Shown here: piece by piece, positions 1-10,995 of the stretch
Position numbering within the stretch: position 1 is the stretch's first letter
How the letters are laid out: every line of letters starts with the position of its first letter
Assembly (NCBI RefSeq): GCF_947179165.1
Contig: NC_077248.1
Location: 51,663,232-51,727,231 of the forward strand
Origin: Solanum dulcamara
Taxonomy: Eukaryota > Streptophyta > Magnoliopsida > Solanales > Solanaceae
Length of the DNA stretch: 64,000 nucleotides
Reading direction: 5' to 3'
The notes under the pieces: generated by a model
What the model saw: the letters and a program-made list of their open reading frames with translations, nothing else
Databases searched by the model: none
Told to the model about the DNA's origin: nothing
Made by a program: the position numbers and the translations under genes

Positions 1-225
1 CTCTAAATTCTTTCAACTCAGCACCACATGTTTCTACATCATACATGTCGAAAGTGCGTCTATTCTTCATCTATATCTAACCATTTGTATTTTCCTTGGT
101 TGTCTGTACTATGAACAAATTAAAAGGAAGCTCTTTAAGATTTTTCTTTCTAAATTGGAAAGGAAACTCCTCAAGCTTAAGAAACCATTATTATCAAGAA
201 CACCTTCTTGTTTAGCTTTCAAGAT
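1..225 (+). other. upstream / 5' UTR region of the bHLH locus
   Basis: There is no coding signal here. It directly precedes the ATG at 226 of the broken bHLH gene and probably holds its 5' UTR. No TATA box or cis-element is convincing enough to name. Confidence 0.4.
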
Positions 226-1669
226 ATGACTCAGTGCGTACCAAGCTGGCGACTAGACGGCTCCCCCTCTCATCTAAACCTTGTTCTTAGCTCTCACTCT
301 AACTCCAATAATTCATTTGTCACTGATGCTCCAAAGTATATTTCTCTCTTCCTCTTTTTTAATTTTAACTCCTTTTGTCTAATTACCCTCCCTAGGTGTT
401 TTCACCTTTTTGGTTTTCTTGGTGGCTAAAACCCACAATCTTAGGAGTTTGGAGGTGATCAAAGCAGGGACAAAGCTAGTAGCCCGCATGTGGTTTCTGT
501 CGAACCCAATAGATTTTTCTCAAAAACTATATTTATGTTAATAAATTTATTTAAAATGTACATCTATTAACATTTGAACAATTATTATCCCTTATAATCG
601 TCATTATAAAATTCAGGACCTATAAAATTAAAATTCTAATTTTGCCTCTAAGCTGAAGGTTGTTTACGATTTGAGCAGCCCCTTTCTTTCTTGTTGACTC
701 TAACTCCTTTTATCTATATAGTTTATTAGTTTTTATTTAGCACCAAATTATAGGGTTTAATATTTTTTAATTTTTTTTGTCATGAAGGATGGATTATGAA
801 GTAACAGAGCTAACATGGGAAAATGGACAGCTAACGATACATAGCTTAGGTCCTCCACGAGTGCCTAATAAGCGTTTACCGTCTTCTTCTCCAACTACAT
901 ACCCGTGGGCTAATAAGCCACATGCTGGTGGCACACATGAATCCATAGTGAACCAAGCTACTACTAGCATCCCTCATCACCAGAAATCCCCCCTAGACGG
1001 GGGTGGAGATAGAGGGGATGATTTTGTGAGTTGGTTTGATGACTTCCTTCTTGACACTAGACAACTACGACTATAGATACTATGGCCGTATATGCGTTGG
1101 TGCCAACAAGTTCCACTAACACTTCAAACTCTCATCAACGAGTTCCTCCATCCACACACGTGTCAGGGATCTCTAGCAAGTGTGTAGTTAACTGCTCCAT
1201 ATGTGTTACATCATGCAATGATGTTGTCAACAGAACCGATGGAGAGATGGCATGTGCGGGAATCGAATCTGCCTATGAGGAAATATCAAAAGACGAGACT
1301 TATGTGAATAGAGTGGTTATGGTTGATCATTTTTTAGCCGAAGAGACACCATTGAAACGGGAGAGAGGAGTTTGGGTGCAGAAAAGCTAACCGCAACAGC
1401 TATGGGGTCGCCTGAGAACACCTCTAAGACCGTGAACGATCATTATTTCATCCCTCATAGCAGAGCTCAGGTAAATATATGATTTCCCATCATGCATTTT
1501 GCGCATACTTCTTTATAATACTTCCTCTGATTCCATGCAGCACAACAGAGGTTCTTTTGGGTAATTTCTTCTTTGATTTTCTTATTTCTATACATTTGGA
1601 AGGGATGGGATAGTGTGAATTGAACCCACACATACATGGAAGAATTTTACCACTATAATTAGACTATTA

Positions 1670-1974
1670 GGGTGTGTTTGGCACGTAAGAAAAAAAAAGT
1701 TATGAAAAATAAAAGACAATTTTTTTACTTTTTTCTAGTATTTGATAAGTAAGTAAAAAATATTGTTTCAAAATATTTATAGGGGAATGAGGGTGGGATG
1801 ATCAAAGAGTGAGGGTTAGCTAAGAGGATTGGGATAACTTGGAATGCGACTTAATTATAGAACTTAATTGTTTTTCCATTGAGAAAATATATCATATTCG
1901 TTATTTTTGAGTATTTTGTTTTGTTTACCAATTAAAATGAAAAAATTTAAAAATATTTTCTACCAAACACAACC
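1670..1974. mobile_element. Tourist-like (PIF/Harbinger) MITE in bHLH intron 2
   Basis: A 305-bp AT-rich element with terminal inverted repeats GGGTGTGTTTGG (left) and CCAAACACAACC (right, two mismatches when inverted). It is flanked on both sides by TTA (1667-1669 and 1975-1977), the target duplication expected for PIF/Harbinger elements. It has no coding capacity. Confidence 0.75.
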
Positions 1975-1977
1975 TTA

Positions 1978-2620
1978 GTTTTATGTTATTGTTTTGATAT
2001 AACCATTTGTTATTTGAAGCCTACTTGTCCTATTAATTCAAATTTGTGTCGCGTAAGACCCAAAAAGTAAGGAAACTACTCTTTATCAGATATTCCTTTA
2101 TTATCTAATTAACAAAAGAGAAATTTTATGTATTTCACCACTATCCATCGTGATAATTAATTAGGACAATTTTAAATATATACAATAAATTAATTAATTT
2201 ACAATAAATATAGTCATGTTTATTTACATAAGCAATAGCCAAAATCATAGACAGCGCCTATATAATATACCTTGCTAAAAGTCATAGAAAGTATACATTG
2301 ATTATACAATATAAATTACTTATACATAAACTATACACTAAATATATATTATGATACACTTTATACATCTATGTATACATGAATGTATACCGAATAAAAT
2401 AAATATACATCGACTGACAATTATTTTAATAATTAAAATAACCGAATGGCCATATATTATAATTATCCCTAATTAATTAGCCTCATGGTCTAGAAGTTTA
2501 TTTACTGTAGTTTGAAGTATACTAGTTTTTTTTTTTTGTAGTGATGGAATATTACTAACTTTAAGGTAGATATGTAAAATTGTGCATTAAAGTTTTTTGG
2601 TGTATTTTGCCAACTCATAG
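1978..2620. other. rest of bHLH intron 2, AT-rich, no feature
   Basis: AT-rich intron sequence with many TATAC/GTATA runs around 2290-2410. It ends in an acceptor (CAACTCATAG) just before the exon at 2621. I see no gene or defined repeat. Confidence 0.5.
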
Positions 2621-3202
2621 AGGGAGACAGGAGATGATGAGGATGAGAAAAAAGAGTCCAAAATTTCTTCATTTTCAACAAAAAGAGCAGTCTGAACGTA
2701 TAAGATGTCACTCTCTCGAAAATAACTGTTTTCGATTAATAATTAATGATGTAAAAATTGTTTTCTGGCGTGACATCATTTATATGATAACAACAAAACT
2801 AATTCGAAATTTTTAATTGGACTATTGTTTTTTTCTTTTTACTAAAAAAGAAGAGACAAGATAAACCAACGGATGAAGACATTGCCGAAGTTAGTTCCAA
2901 CATCGAGTAAGGTACTGGATTTAATAATTCATAATATTAAGAAATTAATTTTATAGTTTTTCTCTGTGTTTTACAGTTATTTGGGACTTCATGTCTCAAG
3001 AATATACTTATATATCTTTGTTGCTTCAATTTTTTCTTTACATGAAAAACACAGGCTAAAAGGTGGAAAAGCTTTGGGACCTTGGCTTAAATACAGAATA
3101 TTTCTAGTCCATGACTTATTTCTCCACACCAGTTCATTAATTCTCAACCATTACTTTTTTTTCCTGATTAACGGATAAAAAAAAATCTAGTTTTGTTTAT
3201 CA

Positions 3203-3452
3203 ATGTAACTTTTAAAAAGAATTAAAGGGGGGTGTTTTGAAGAGGTATATTAATTTTGGTTTAAATAAATTATGAAAAAAATTTAGTGGAGGTGAAATTT
3301 TTATTTCATCCAATAAGAAAATGATACATTATAAATATTTTTTAAAAATAAAATATAAAAAGAAGGTTGTTAGTTTCAAGGTTTAGTTATCCAAAAAGGT
3401 GGATGAAAGGGCAATTTTAGACCAAAAAGATGAGTAAAAGGGTATTTTTGAG
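3203..3452. repeat. truncated copy of a MULE-like MITE arm
   Basis: This stretch is closely similar to the right arm of the inner MITE (about 4580-4770) and, inverted, to its left arm (about 3740-3990). Shared landmarks are TTGTTAGTTTCAAGG and TGAGTAAAAGGGTATTTTT. It stops abruptly where the outer foldback element begins at 3453, so it is a partial copy. Confidence 0.6.
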
Positions 3453-5061
3453 GAGATAAGTGTCAAAAACACATCGAAATTATCTCCTTTTTTTTAGTTT
3501 CATACCTAAACTATTGGAAGTGTGAGATAAGAGTTTTTTTAAAACTTTTATAAAAGAAATTTGATAAATAAAAATAAAACTAAAATTTGGGGGGGGGGAG
3601 GTATGGTGAGAAAAAGTGGTGGAGTGAGGTAAGAAAAATATTTTATAATTTATTTTATACTTAAATCTTAATTTTAACAAATTCTAATAATTTATTTAAC
3701 GAAAAAGGGCCAAAATACCCCAGAACTATAGGAAAATGTTTTAAAATATCATTCATCCATCTTTAGGTCTAAAAATACCCTTCTACTCATTTATTTGGTC
3801 TAGAAATACTCTTTCATCAACTTTTTTGACTAACTTCAACTCTTGAAACTAACAACTCTCTTTTAATTTTTAGTTTTTAAAAGTATTTATCATGTGTCAT
3901 TTTCTTATTGGATGAAATAAAAATCTCACCTCCACTAATTTTTTTCATAATTTATCTAAGCCAAAAACAATACACCTTTTCAATTAAGACCTTTTTTTTA
4001 AAATAAAAAATCTAATAGTTTTTTATTGCTATATCGTTTTCTTCTTATTTTTTTATAAAGTTTGTTTTGGAATATCATGAAAAGAAATATTATTTTGATT
4101 TGGATAAATTGTGAAAAAAAATATTTAAAAGAGTGTTTTTATTTGCTGTAGTTTTCTTTTAAAAAAAAATAGGTTTTTATGGTCATCAAGCTTGTATATT
4201 ATTTTGATTTGGATAAATTACGAAAAGAAAAATTGAAAAATATATTTAAAAAATCATTTAGTTATACATATTGTTACAAGATAGTTTTACAATAACTATC
4301 TAAAAACTATCTTGTAATTGAAAAAAAAAAACTATTTATTTATTTTTAACTATCTTGTAATAACTAATTTAGTTTAAAATATTCTTTTCACTATCTTGTA
4401 ATAACTAAAAGATAATTTAGTTCTACGTATAACTAAATTTTTTTTAGTTATTTTATTTATACTTATGGTAAAAAAATCAATATTATTAAACAGTAAAGAA
4501 AAAATCAAGCCAAGAACTAAAACAAATGTAATCTTTTATTCTGGTTAACAGATAAAAAAAAGTCTTAGTCTTGTTTATCAATGTAGCTTTTAAAAAATAA
4601 TTAAAGGGGGGGAGGTCTTGAAGAGGTATATTATTAAATACTTTTAATTAAAAAATAAAAAAATTGAAAGAGGGTTGTTAGTTTCAAGGATTATAGTTAG
4701 CTAAAAAGGTGAATGGAAGGGTAATTTTAGACCAAAAAAATGAGTAAAAGGGTATTTTTAGACCAAAATATAGATGAAGAGTATTTTTAACCTTTTTCTA
4801 TAGTTCAGGGTTTTTATGGGCCCTTTTCCATTTATTTAATTTTTGTTAAGATGAAATGTTTTGTTCATGTGGAGTATAATTTGACAATTTTCTTTAAATG
4901 AAAGAAAGAGTGTAGTACACACCATGATAAGAATGAAATAAAAGAGAGATGTGTGTTTCTCAAATTAATAAGTAATAGTTTAGGTATGAAACTCATACTC
5001 CAATAGTTTAGGTATGAAACTAAAAAAAAGATAATTTAGGTATGTTTTTAACATTTATCTC
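3453..5061. mobile_element. outer foldback/MITE element in bHLH intron 4
   Basis: Long terminal inverted repeats of about 75 bp face each other: left 3453-3527, right about 4987-5061. Both contain AGTTTCATACCTAAACTATTGG or its complement, and the outer ends read GAGATAA. No clear target duplication was found, so the exact ends and superfamily are uncertain. A second MITE (3700-4830) is nested inside. Confidence 0.55.
3700..4830. mobile_element. inner Mutator-like MITE, 9-10 bp TSD
   Basis: The ends read GAAAAAGGGCC and GGGCCCTTTTCC, and the inverted similarity extends for about 300 bp on each side (CAGAACTATAGG on the left, CCTTTTTCTATAGTTCAGGG on the right). It is flanked by direct repeats TTTATTTAA at 3691-3699 and 4831-4839, matching the 8-10 bp duplication of Mutator-like elements. 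It is non-coding. It inserted into the outer foldback element, so it is the younger of the two. Confidence 0.7.
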
Positions 5062-5497
5062 TGCAAATTACGGTTAACTTGTTTTTGCAGTCACATATTT
5101 TTCCTTATTCAATAATTAAATTGTTATAGTCTTGTTGTCTTTTTTGTTTGAGTAGACTGATAAGGCATCAATGCTGGATGAGGTGATAGAATATTTGAAG
5201 CAACTCCAAGCTCAAGTTACAGCCATGAGTGGGATGATTCATGTTAATATGCCGCCCCCTATGATGTTACCAAATATGGCATTGCAACAACAACAACAGC
5301 TTCAAATGTCAATGATGGGAAGGGCTAGACCTATGGATGTCAATGCCCTTAGCCGTCCCAACATAACAACAATGCCTTCGGTTCTACATGCCACCGCGCC
5401 ATCTTTCAATATGCCTATGGCCTCCCCAGCTGGAGCCTCACCACCTTCGGTTGTCCCTGATCCTGTAGCTTCATTACTCGGAGCTGGTCAATCACAG

Positions 5498-6262
5498 GTA
5501 AAATCAAAACAAAAATAGTTCATCTTATAACTATTACATCTGTTAAGAGATGGAACTTGTGATTTTGAGGTACGTACGTCCTGCTTCTCTTACGTTATCA
5601 TGACGAGGGCAAGAAATTTACCATAGTTTGTTCAAATAGTTTTGACTGCTATACCAAATTATGGATAAACATAACATCCTATTTTAGTTTAACTTGATAT
5701 GGTATTTTAAAAACGAAAGATTTTTGAAATTTGTGGTCTAAAACAATATCTAGCTATTTGAGTGGCTATAAATCATTTAATTAAGGTTAAAAGGAGAATT
5801 TTAAAGTTAAGCTAGTTTTAATTATAGTAAGGTGACATTTTTATTGAAATAGACTAAAAAAGAAAGGAGTGCCACATAAAATGAGACGGTGGAGTACTAC
5901 TATTTATACATAGTTAAAATTATATTTTATGTATATATAGTAGATGCCAAACATTTTTATCTAATTCGTGTGTTTACTTATTTAAGTTTTGAAGCCTTTA
6001 CTAGAAGTTCTGATTCTGTCACTACCTACAATATAGGAGTAACATGATACTTCTATGGAAAATTATTTCCAATAGAACTTGATGTTATAATGAAATATTA
6101 TCGTAGAAAGGTTTGACTATATATGTGTAGATGATCAGATTATTACGAAATTTTAAAAAAAAATCTCGGCTAAAATGGCCACCATTTTATTTATTTATTT
6201 ATTTGGAAGACTTTCTGTTTAAGGAAGATTTTAACAGGTTCCGAAATTGGGAATTTTTGCAG
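5498..6262 (+). other. last intron of the bHLH locus
   Basis: Begins with the canonical donor GTAAAATC after CACAG and ends with TTTTTGCAG before the short last exon. It is AT-rich. No transposon with clear ends is visible. Confidence 0.5.
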
Positions 6263-6398
6263 CCCATGACCATGGATGCTTATAGCAGGATGGTGGCGTT
6301 GTACCAGTAATATCTACAGTCCACTGCAAATCTTGGCTTTAAAAATTGATGTATAGCAGTGTTCTAAAGTTTAAAAACTTTTTTCCTTGATCAATTTC

Positions 6399-6843
6399 TG
6401 TTGGAGAAGGAAGCACCACAACTAAAGTTTGATATGATAATAAATAATGAAAATAAATTGGACACGAGAATTTTACGTGGAAACCCCTCAAACAGATAGA
6501 AGGGAAAAATCACGGGGTAGAAGGATCTTACTATGATAATATGGGAGTACACTGCTCTCAAATACAATGAGAAAACAACAATTAACACTTCTCTCTTGTA
6601 AAAGGAACAACTCACTAAAGAGGACACTCAAGACTACAATATTTATCTTGGTGTATAACTCTCTTTGTGTTCTTACTCTTTTGGATTGTAATTTTTGCGA
6701 GGATGATCTAAATGAGGGAAAGAGGCCCTCTATTTATAGAAAACTAGAAATGCATAAAATTCGTGTATTGCACCTCCCTTTTTGACTACGCATTCAAAAC
6801 GCGTTTTGTTCTTTTTTTTACTACGCGTTTTGACTATCTTGCA
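6399..6843 (-). repeat. 3' LTR of the copia element
   Basis: 445 bp, with TGTTGGAGAAGG at the left edge and ATCTTGCA at the right edge. It matches 10996-11486. Confidence 0.9.
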
Positions 6844-6916
6844 TTCTCCCACTTGAAGATTTAATTGAGAATCAATTAAGTCTTCACACCATCCTTTCTA
6901 CCCAATTACTGCAATG

Positions 6917-7706
6917 TTATATTTTTACTAGGCCAACAGAAGACCGATACCATTTAAACTTGTTACTTTTGATCGGCTTCGTATACATATCTGCTAGGTT
7001 TTCATTAGTGTGAATTTTCTGAATATCCACACTGCCTTCTTCCACCTTCTCACGACTAAAGTGATACTGAACTCGTATGTGCTTTGTCCTTGAATGAAAT
7101 GTCGGATTCTTTGCAAGATGCAAAGCGCTTTGACTGTCACAAAACAGAACAACCTTCTCTTATGTGTACCCGAGCTCCTCCAATAACATCTGCATCCATA
7201 TTGCCTCTTTGCTAGCTTGTGTCTGCTACATATTCTTCTTTCGTCGCAGATGTAGCTATAATAGATTGCAGTCTTGAAACCTAGCTTACAGCTCCTCCAG
7301 CAAGAGTAAACACATAACCTATGGTGGACTTGCTTTTACGAAGATCACCTACATAATCTAAATTAACATAACCTTTAACAATAAAGTTTGATCCTCCATA
7401 ACATATTACAACATCTAAGGTACCCTTGATATAACTCAGGATCCTCTTAACAGTATTTTAATGCTCTGTACCCGAATTAGTCATGTATCGACTAACCACT
7501 CCCACTTCTTGTGCAATGTCAGATCTTGTACATACCATGGTGAACATTAAACTTTTCACTGCTGATGCATACGGTACTCGAGACATCTCCATTCTCTCTG
7601 CTTTATTGTTAGGACTCATTCTTGAGGATAATTTGAAATTAATAGGAAGTGGGGTAGAAATTGACTTACAGTCTTGCATCTTAAAGCTTCGTAAGATTTT
7701 CTTCAA
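6917..7706 (-). pseudogene. copia RNase H region, fragmented
   Basis: Pieces in different frames continue the polyprotein: 7458-7706 (SRVPYASAVKSLMFTMVCTR) and 6917-7123 (ending [20 protein letters not shown], a typical copia RNase H tail). Frameshifts separate them from RT and from each other. Confidence 0.8.
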
Positions 7707-7765
7707 GTAGTTCTTTTGAAAAAGTCAAATCTTTCTATTATTTCTGTCTCGGTGAATTTGCATCC

Positions 7766-8734
7766 CTAGAATCTATTTACTGGTCCCAAGTCCTTCATTT
7801 CAAACTCCTTAGACAACTGTGCCTTTAAATTTGTGAGACGATCTTTGTTGGGGCCTGCTACCAACATGTCATCAACATACAACAGCAAAATAATAAAATC
7901 GTCATCATCAAATCTTTTGTAATAAACACAAGGATCTGAACTATGTTTGTTGTATCCAAGGCTTATAATGAAGGAATCAAATCTCTTATACCAATAACTC
8001 GGCTCCTGTTTGAGACCATATAGAGATTTGTTCAACCTGCAAACCAAGTTCTCTTTTTCCTGTTCTTCAAAACCTTTTGGTTGGAGCATATAAATTTCTT
8101 CTTCAATCTCTCCATGAAGAAATGCAGTTTTGACAGCTAACTGCTCCAAGTACAAGTCAAATATAGCACACATCGCCAGGACCACTAGAATTGTTGTGAG
8201 TCGAACCATCGAAGAAAATATCTCATTAAAGTCTATACCTTCTTTTTGAGCGAATCCTTTCACCACCAATCTTGCACGATACTTCTCCACTTGATCATTA
8301 CCATTGTGTTTGATCTTGTAGACCCATTTGTTTCCAATGGACTTTCTTCCTTGTGGTAATTGAACAAGATCCCATGTTTTATTTTTATGAAGAGCTTCAA
8401 TTTCTTCTTGCATTGCTGCCATCATTAAAGATGATTCTTGTCCTTTCATAGCCTTATGAAAAGTTGAAGGCTCTACATCCTGTGTTAATAGACAGTATGC
8501 AACATTGTCCTCCATAGAATAATCTGAGTGCCAAGTTGGTTCTCCTCTCTCCCTAGTTGACCGTCGAACTTGTAGAGTTTCGATCTCAGCTTGCTCTTGT
8601 TCTTCGTGCTCTGGTGCTGCTTCAGAAGAAACTGAAACTTCTTCTATTTCTTCAACTTCATGTAGTAGTCTTTGATTTTTCTTTCGAAGTGCTACCTTCT
8701 TTTGCTTGTATCTTGTTTTCAACAAATACAACAT
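7766..8734 (-). pseudogene. copia reverse transcriptase region
   Basis: 322 codons with the copia RT signature: KTWDLVQLPQGRK, WVYKIKHN, the catalytic LLYVDDML, and LKAQLSKEFEMKDLG near the end. It makes DNA from element RNA. It is one base out of frame with the integrase segment that overlaps its start (8658-8734), so there is a frameshift between them. RT itself is nearly full length. Confidence 0.9.
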
Positions 8735-9524
8735 CCCTGCTGATTACCACCTTGCGGGCAGTGGGATCCCATAAGCGATACCCCTTGACTCCATCAGTAT
8801 ACCCTAAGAAAATGCATTTCCTGAATTTTGGATCTAACTTCAATTTTTCTTGGGTGTTGTACATAATATAAACAGGACTTTCGAATATATGTAAGCGAGA
8901 ATAATCAGTTGATTTTCCTATCCATATCTCCATTGGCATTTTTAGATCAATTGCGATTGATGGTGACCAATTGATCAAATAACAGGAAGTTTTGACTGCT
9001 TCTGCCCAGAATGGTTTTTCCAACCCTGCAGTTGCCAACATAGCTCTTGTCTGTTCTAACAAAGTTCTGTTCATCCGCTCTACTACCCTATTTTATTGTG
9101 GAGTATATGCCACCATGAACTGCCTTTTAATATCTTCTTGTTTACAAAAGTTATTAAATTCATCACCAGTGTATTCTCCTCCATTATCTGTCCTCAAACG
9201 CTTGATCTTTCTCTCAAATTCAAGTTTCACCCGCGCTTTGAACTCTTTGAAAATCACAAAACCATCTGCCTTACTCTTGATTTGATACACCTAACTTCTC
9301 CTGCAGAAATTGTCAATAAATGACACAAAATATTTTGCTCCTCCTAGGAACTCCATCGGTGCTTGCCATACATCAGAGTGGACTAGATCTAATATTTTTT
9401 TGCTTTTAACAGAGGAACTACTAAACTTTAGGCTGTGTTTCTTACTGGTAACATAATGCTCACAAAAGGGTAGTGAAACCTTTTTGAGCCCTAGAAGAAG
9501 CTTTTGCTCAGCAAGAATCTTCAA
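8658..9524 (-). pseudogene. copia integrase region, broken
   Basis: Three consecutive segments (9291-9524, 9093-9290 and 8658-9074) lie in one frame, separated by stops. Recognisable pieces are the core start LVHSDVW, then DNGGEYTGDEF, and the C-terminal SPVYIMYN/FLGYTDGVKGYRLWDP stretch. Integrase inserts the DNA copy into the genome. At least two in-frame stops inactivate it. Confidence 0.85.
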
Positions 9525-9743
9525 ACCTCATTTCGACATATGGCCAAGTTTACGATGCCACATCATTGTTGATTCTTCAAATGAACTTGCCAACGCGGTT
9601 GATGCTTCTTCTTCTTGGTGTGTTTCACCTTTAAGCACATATAGATTTGCAGTAAGTTTTTCCTCTTTCATCACTACAAGCGCTCCTTTTGATATTTTCA
9701 TGACTCCACCATAAGTCTTATATGAACATCCATTATCATCTAA

Positions 9744-10238
9744 TTATCCCAAAGATAATAGATTCTTCCTCAAGTCTTTCACATGTCGTACCAACTGGAT
9801 GGTGCGTGGCATACCATCATTCATCTTTATTTTGATGGACCCAATACCAATAACATCCAAAGCATGATTGTCTCTCATGAACAAAGATCCTCCTGAGATA
9901 AGATTATATTGATGGAACCATTCTCTCCAGGAAGTCATGTGCCATGTTGCTCCTGTATCCATGATCCAGACATCAATGGAACATTTTTTGCCTTCATTAT
10001 TTGATATTGTTTCACTACATAAAATATTGCCATTATCCGAGGTACTTGCAACATTCCCTTGAGCATTTGATGACTCAGGGTGTTTACTCTTCTTCTTGAA
10101 CCGACAATCTTTCTTGAAGTGCTCTTTCTTTCCACAGTTGTAACACATGATATTTTTCTTATTTCTTAATTGAGATCTACCATGATTGTGACTCCCACTA
10201 GGGCCACGTTCTGTTGGTCTTCCTCTCACCATTATCAA
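9744..10238 (-). pseudogene. copia zinc knuckle and aspartic protease region
   Basis: In frame with gag but separated by a stop. It holds a CCHC knuckle (CYNCGKKEHFKKDC) and, further on, the protease active site written DTGAT. The family role is to bind RNA and cleave the polyprotein. It ends at another in-frame stop. Confidence 0.85.
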
Positions 10239-10247
10239 AGCTTCAGC

Positions 10248-10835
10248 TTACTGCGAACTTGCTTGTCTGTCTTCCTTATTTTTGCGCCGATTTTCCTCTT
10301 CTAAGATAGCGGCTGCAATTTCATCAAAAACTAAACTATTCGTATTGTTTTTCAGGTTGATGATGAGTTGATAATACGATTCAGGCAGACTTTGAAGTAG
10401 AAGCTCCGCACGTTCAGTTTCCTCTATTTTGCAACCCATTATTGTAAGTTGTGAAAACAGAGTATTCAAAGTATTGATGTGTTCAGTAATCGACATTGAC
10501 TCTACCATTTGAAGAGTATACGATCTTCTTTTTAAGAAGATTTTATTATGCAAAGACTTGGTCTTATACAATTCTGTAAAAGTATCACATATTTTCTTCG
10601 TCGTCCATTTTTCAGACACACTAGACAACACTTGATCAACTAGTGTCAACTGAAAATCAGCAACTGCGTTGCTGTCTATGTCGTTCCACTTGCTATCATC
10701 AGTAAAGTATGTGGGTCTGCCTTCAATTGCAGCTAAGCAATTGTCCTTTCTCAATATCACTCTTATTTTCATTTTCCACAATGAGAAATTAGTCCTATTG
10801 AATTTCTCAATGTCAAACTTTGTTGTACTCGACAT
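10248..10835 (-). pseudogene. copia gag (UBN2-type) region
   Basis: 195 codons starting MSSTTKFDIEKFNRTN, with the typical copia gag opening in which a conserved Trp-Lys pair follows NFSLW. The domain binds and packages element RNA. A stop at the end separates it from the zinc knuckle in the same frame, so the polyprotein is interrupted. Confidence 0.85.
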
Positions 10836-10982
10836 TTTTATTTACTTCACACCCTTTTAGATCATTTCTAAATATTTTTGCAAACAATCGTGAAAAATTG
10901 TACCGTCATCGAAATTTATTATTCACAAAAATTTACTATTTACAAATAGTATCTTCGCATAAAATAGACAGAATAACCGAGG

Positions 10983-10995
10983 GTTCTGATACCAC
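10983..10995 (-). other. copia primer binding site
   Basis: On the minus strand it reads TGGTATCAGAAC directly after the 5' LTR, close to the usual initiator-Met site TGGTATCAGAGC. Confidence 0.8.

Larger units (their letters stand above)
226..6310 (+). pseudogene. UNE10/PIF8-like bHLH transcription factor, disrupted
   Basis: Members of this family are nuclear, light-related bHLH proteins that bind phytochrome B through an N-terminal APB motif and bind E/G-box DNA as dimers. I can follow six exons: 226-335 (MTQCVPSW start), 788-1470 (APB motif ELTWENGQL), 2621 to about 2699, 2851-2911 (DKINQRMKTLPKLVP, helix 1), 5156-5497 (TDKASMLDEVIEYLKQLQAQ, helix 2, then Gln/Met/Pro-rich) and 6263-6310 (PMTMDAYSRMVALYQ, stop). 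The first intron joins in frame (GT at 336, AG at 786-787). Breaks: the frame changes near 1040-1080 (TAG 1074-1076), again near 1370-1390 (TAA 1388-1390), and in exon 3, where the bases coding the basic-region segment around the conserved His are missing (TGA 2693-2695). The expected donor after CGT (2697-2699) reads AT instead of GT. The rest is well conserved, so the loss may be fairly recent or partly a sequencing artefact. I did not assign a symbol because a close functional paralogue probably exists elsewhere. Confidence 0.85.

Noticed and set aside
5171..5518. Stand-alone small gene of 115 codons
   Set aside because: It is the fifth exon of the broken bHLH gene with intron sequence read through at its end.
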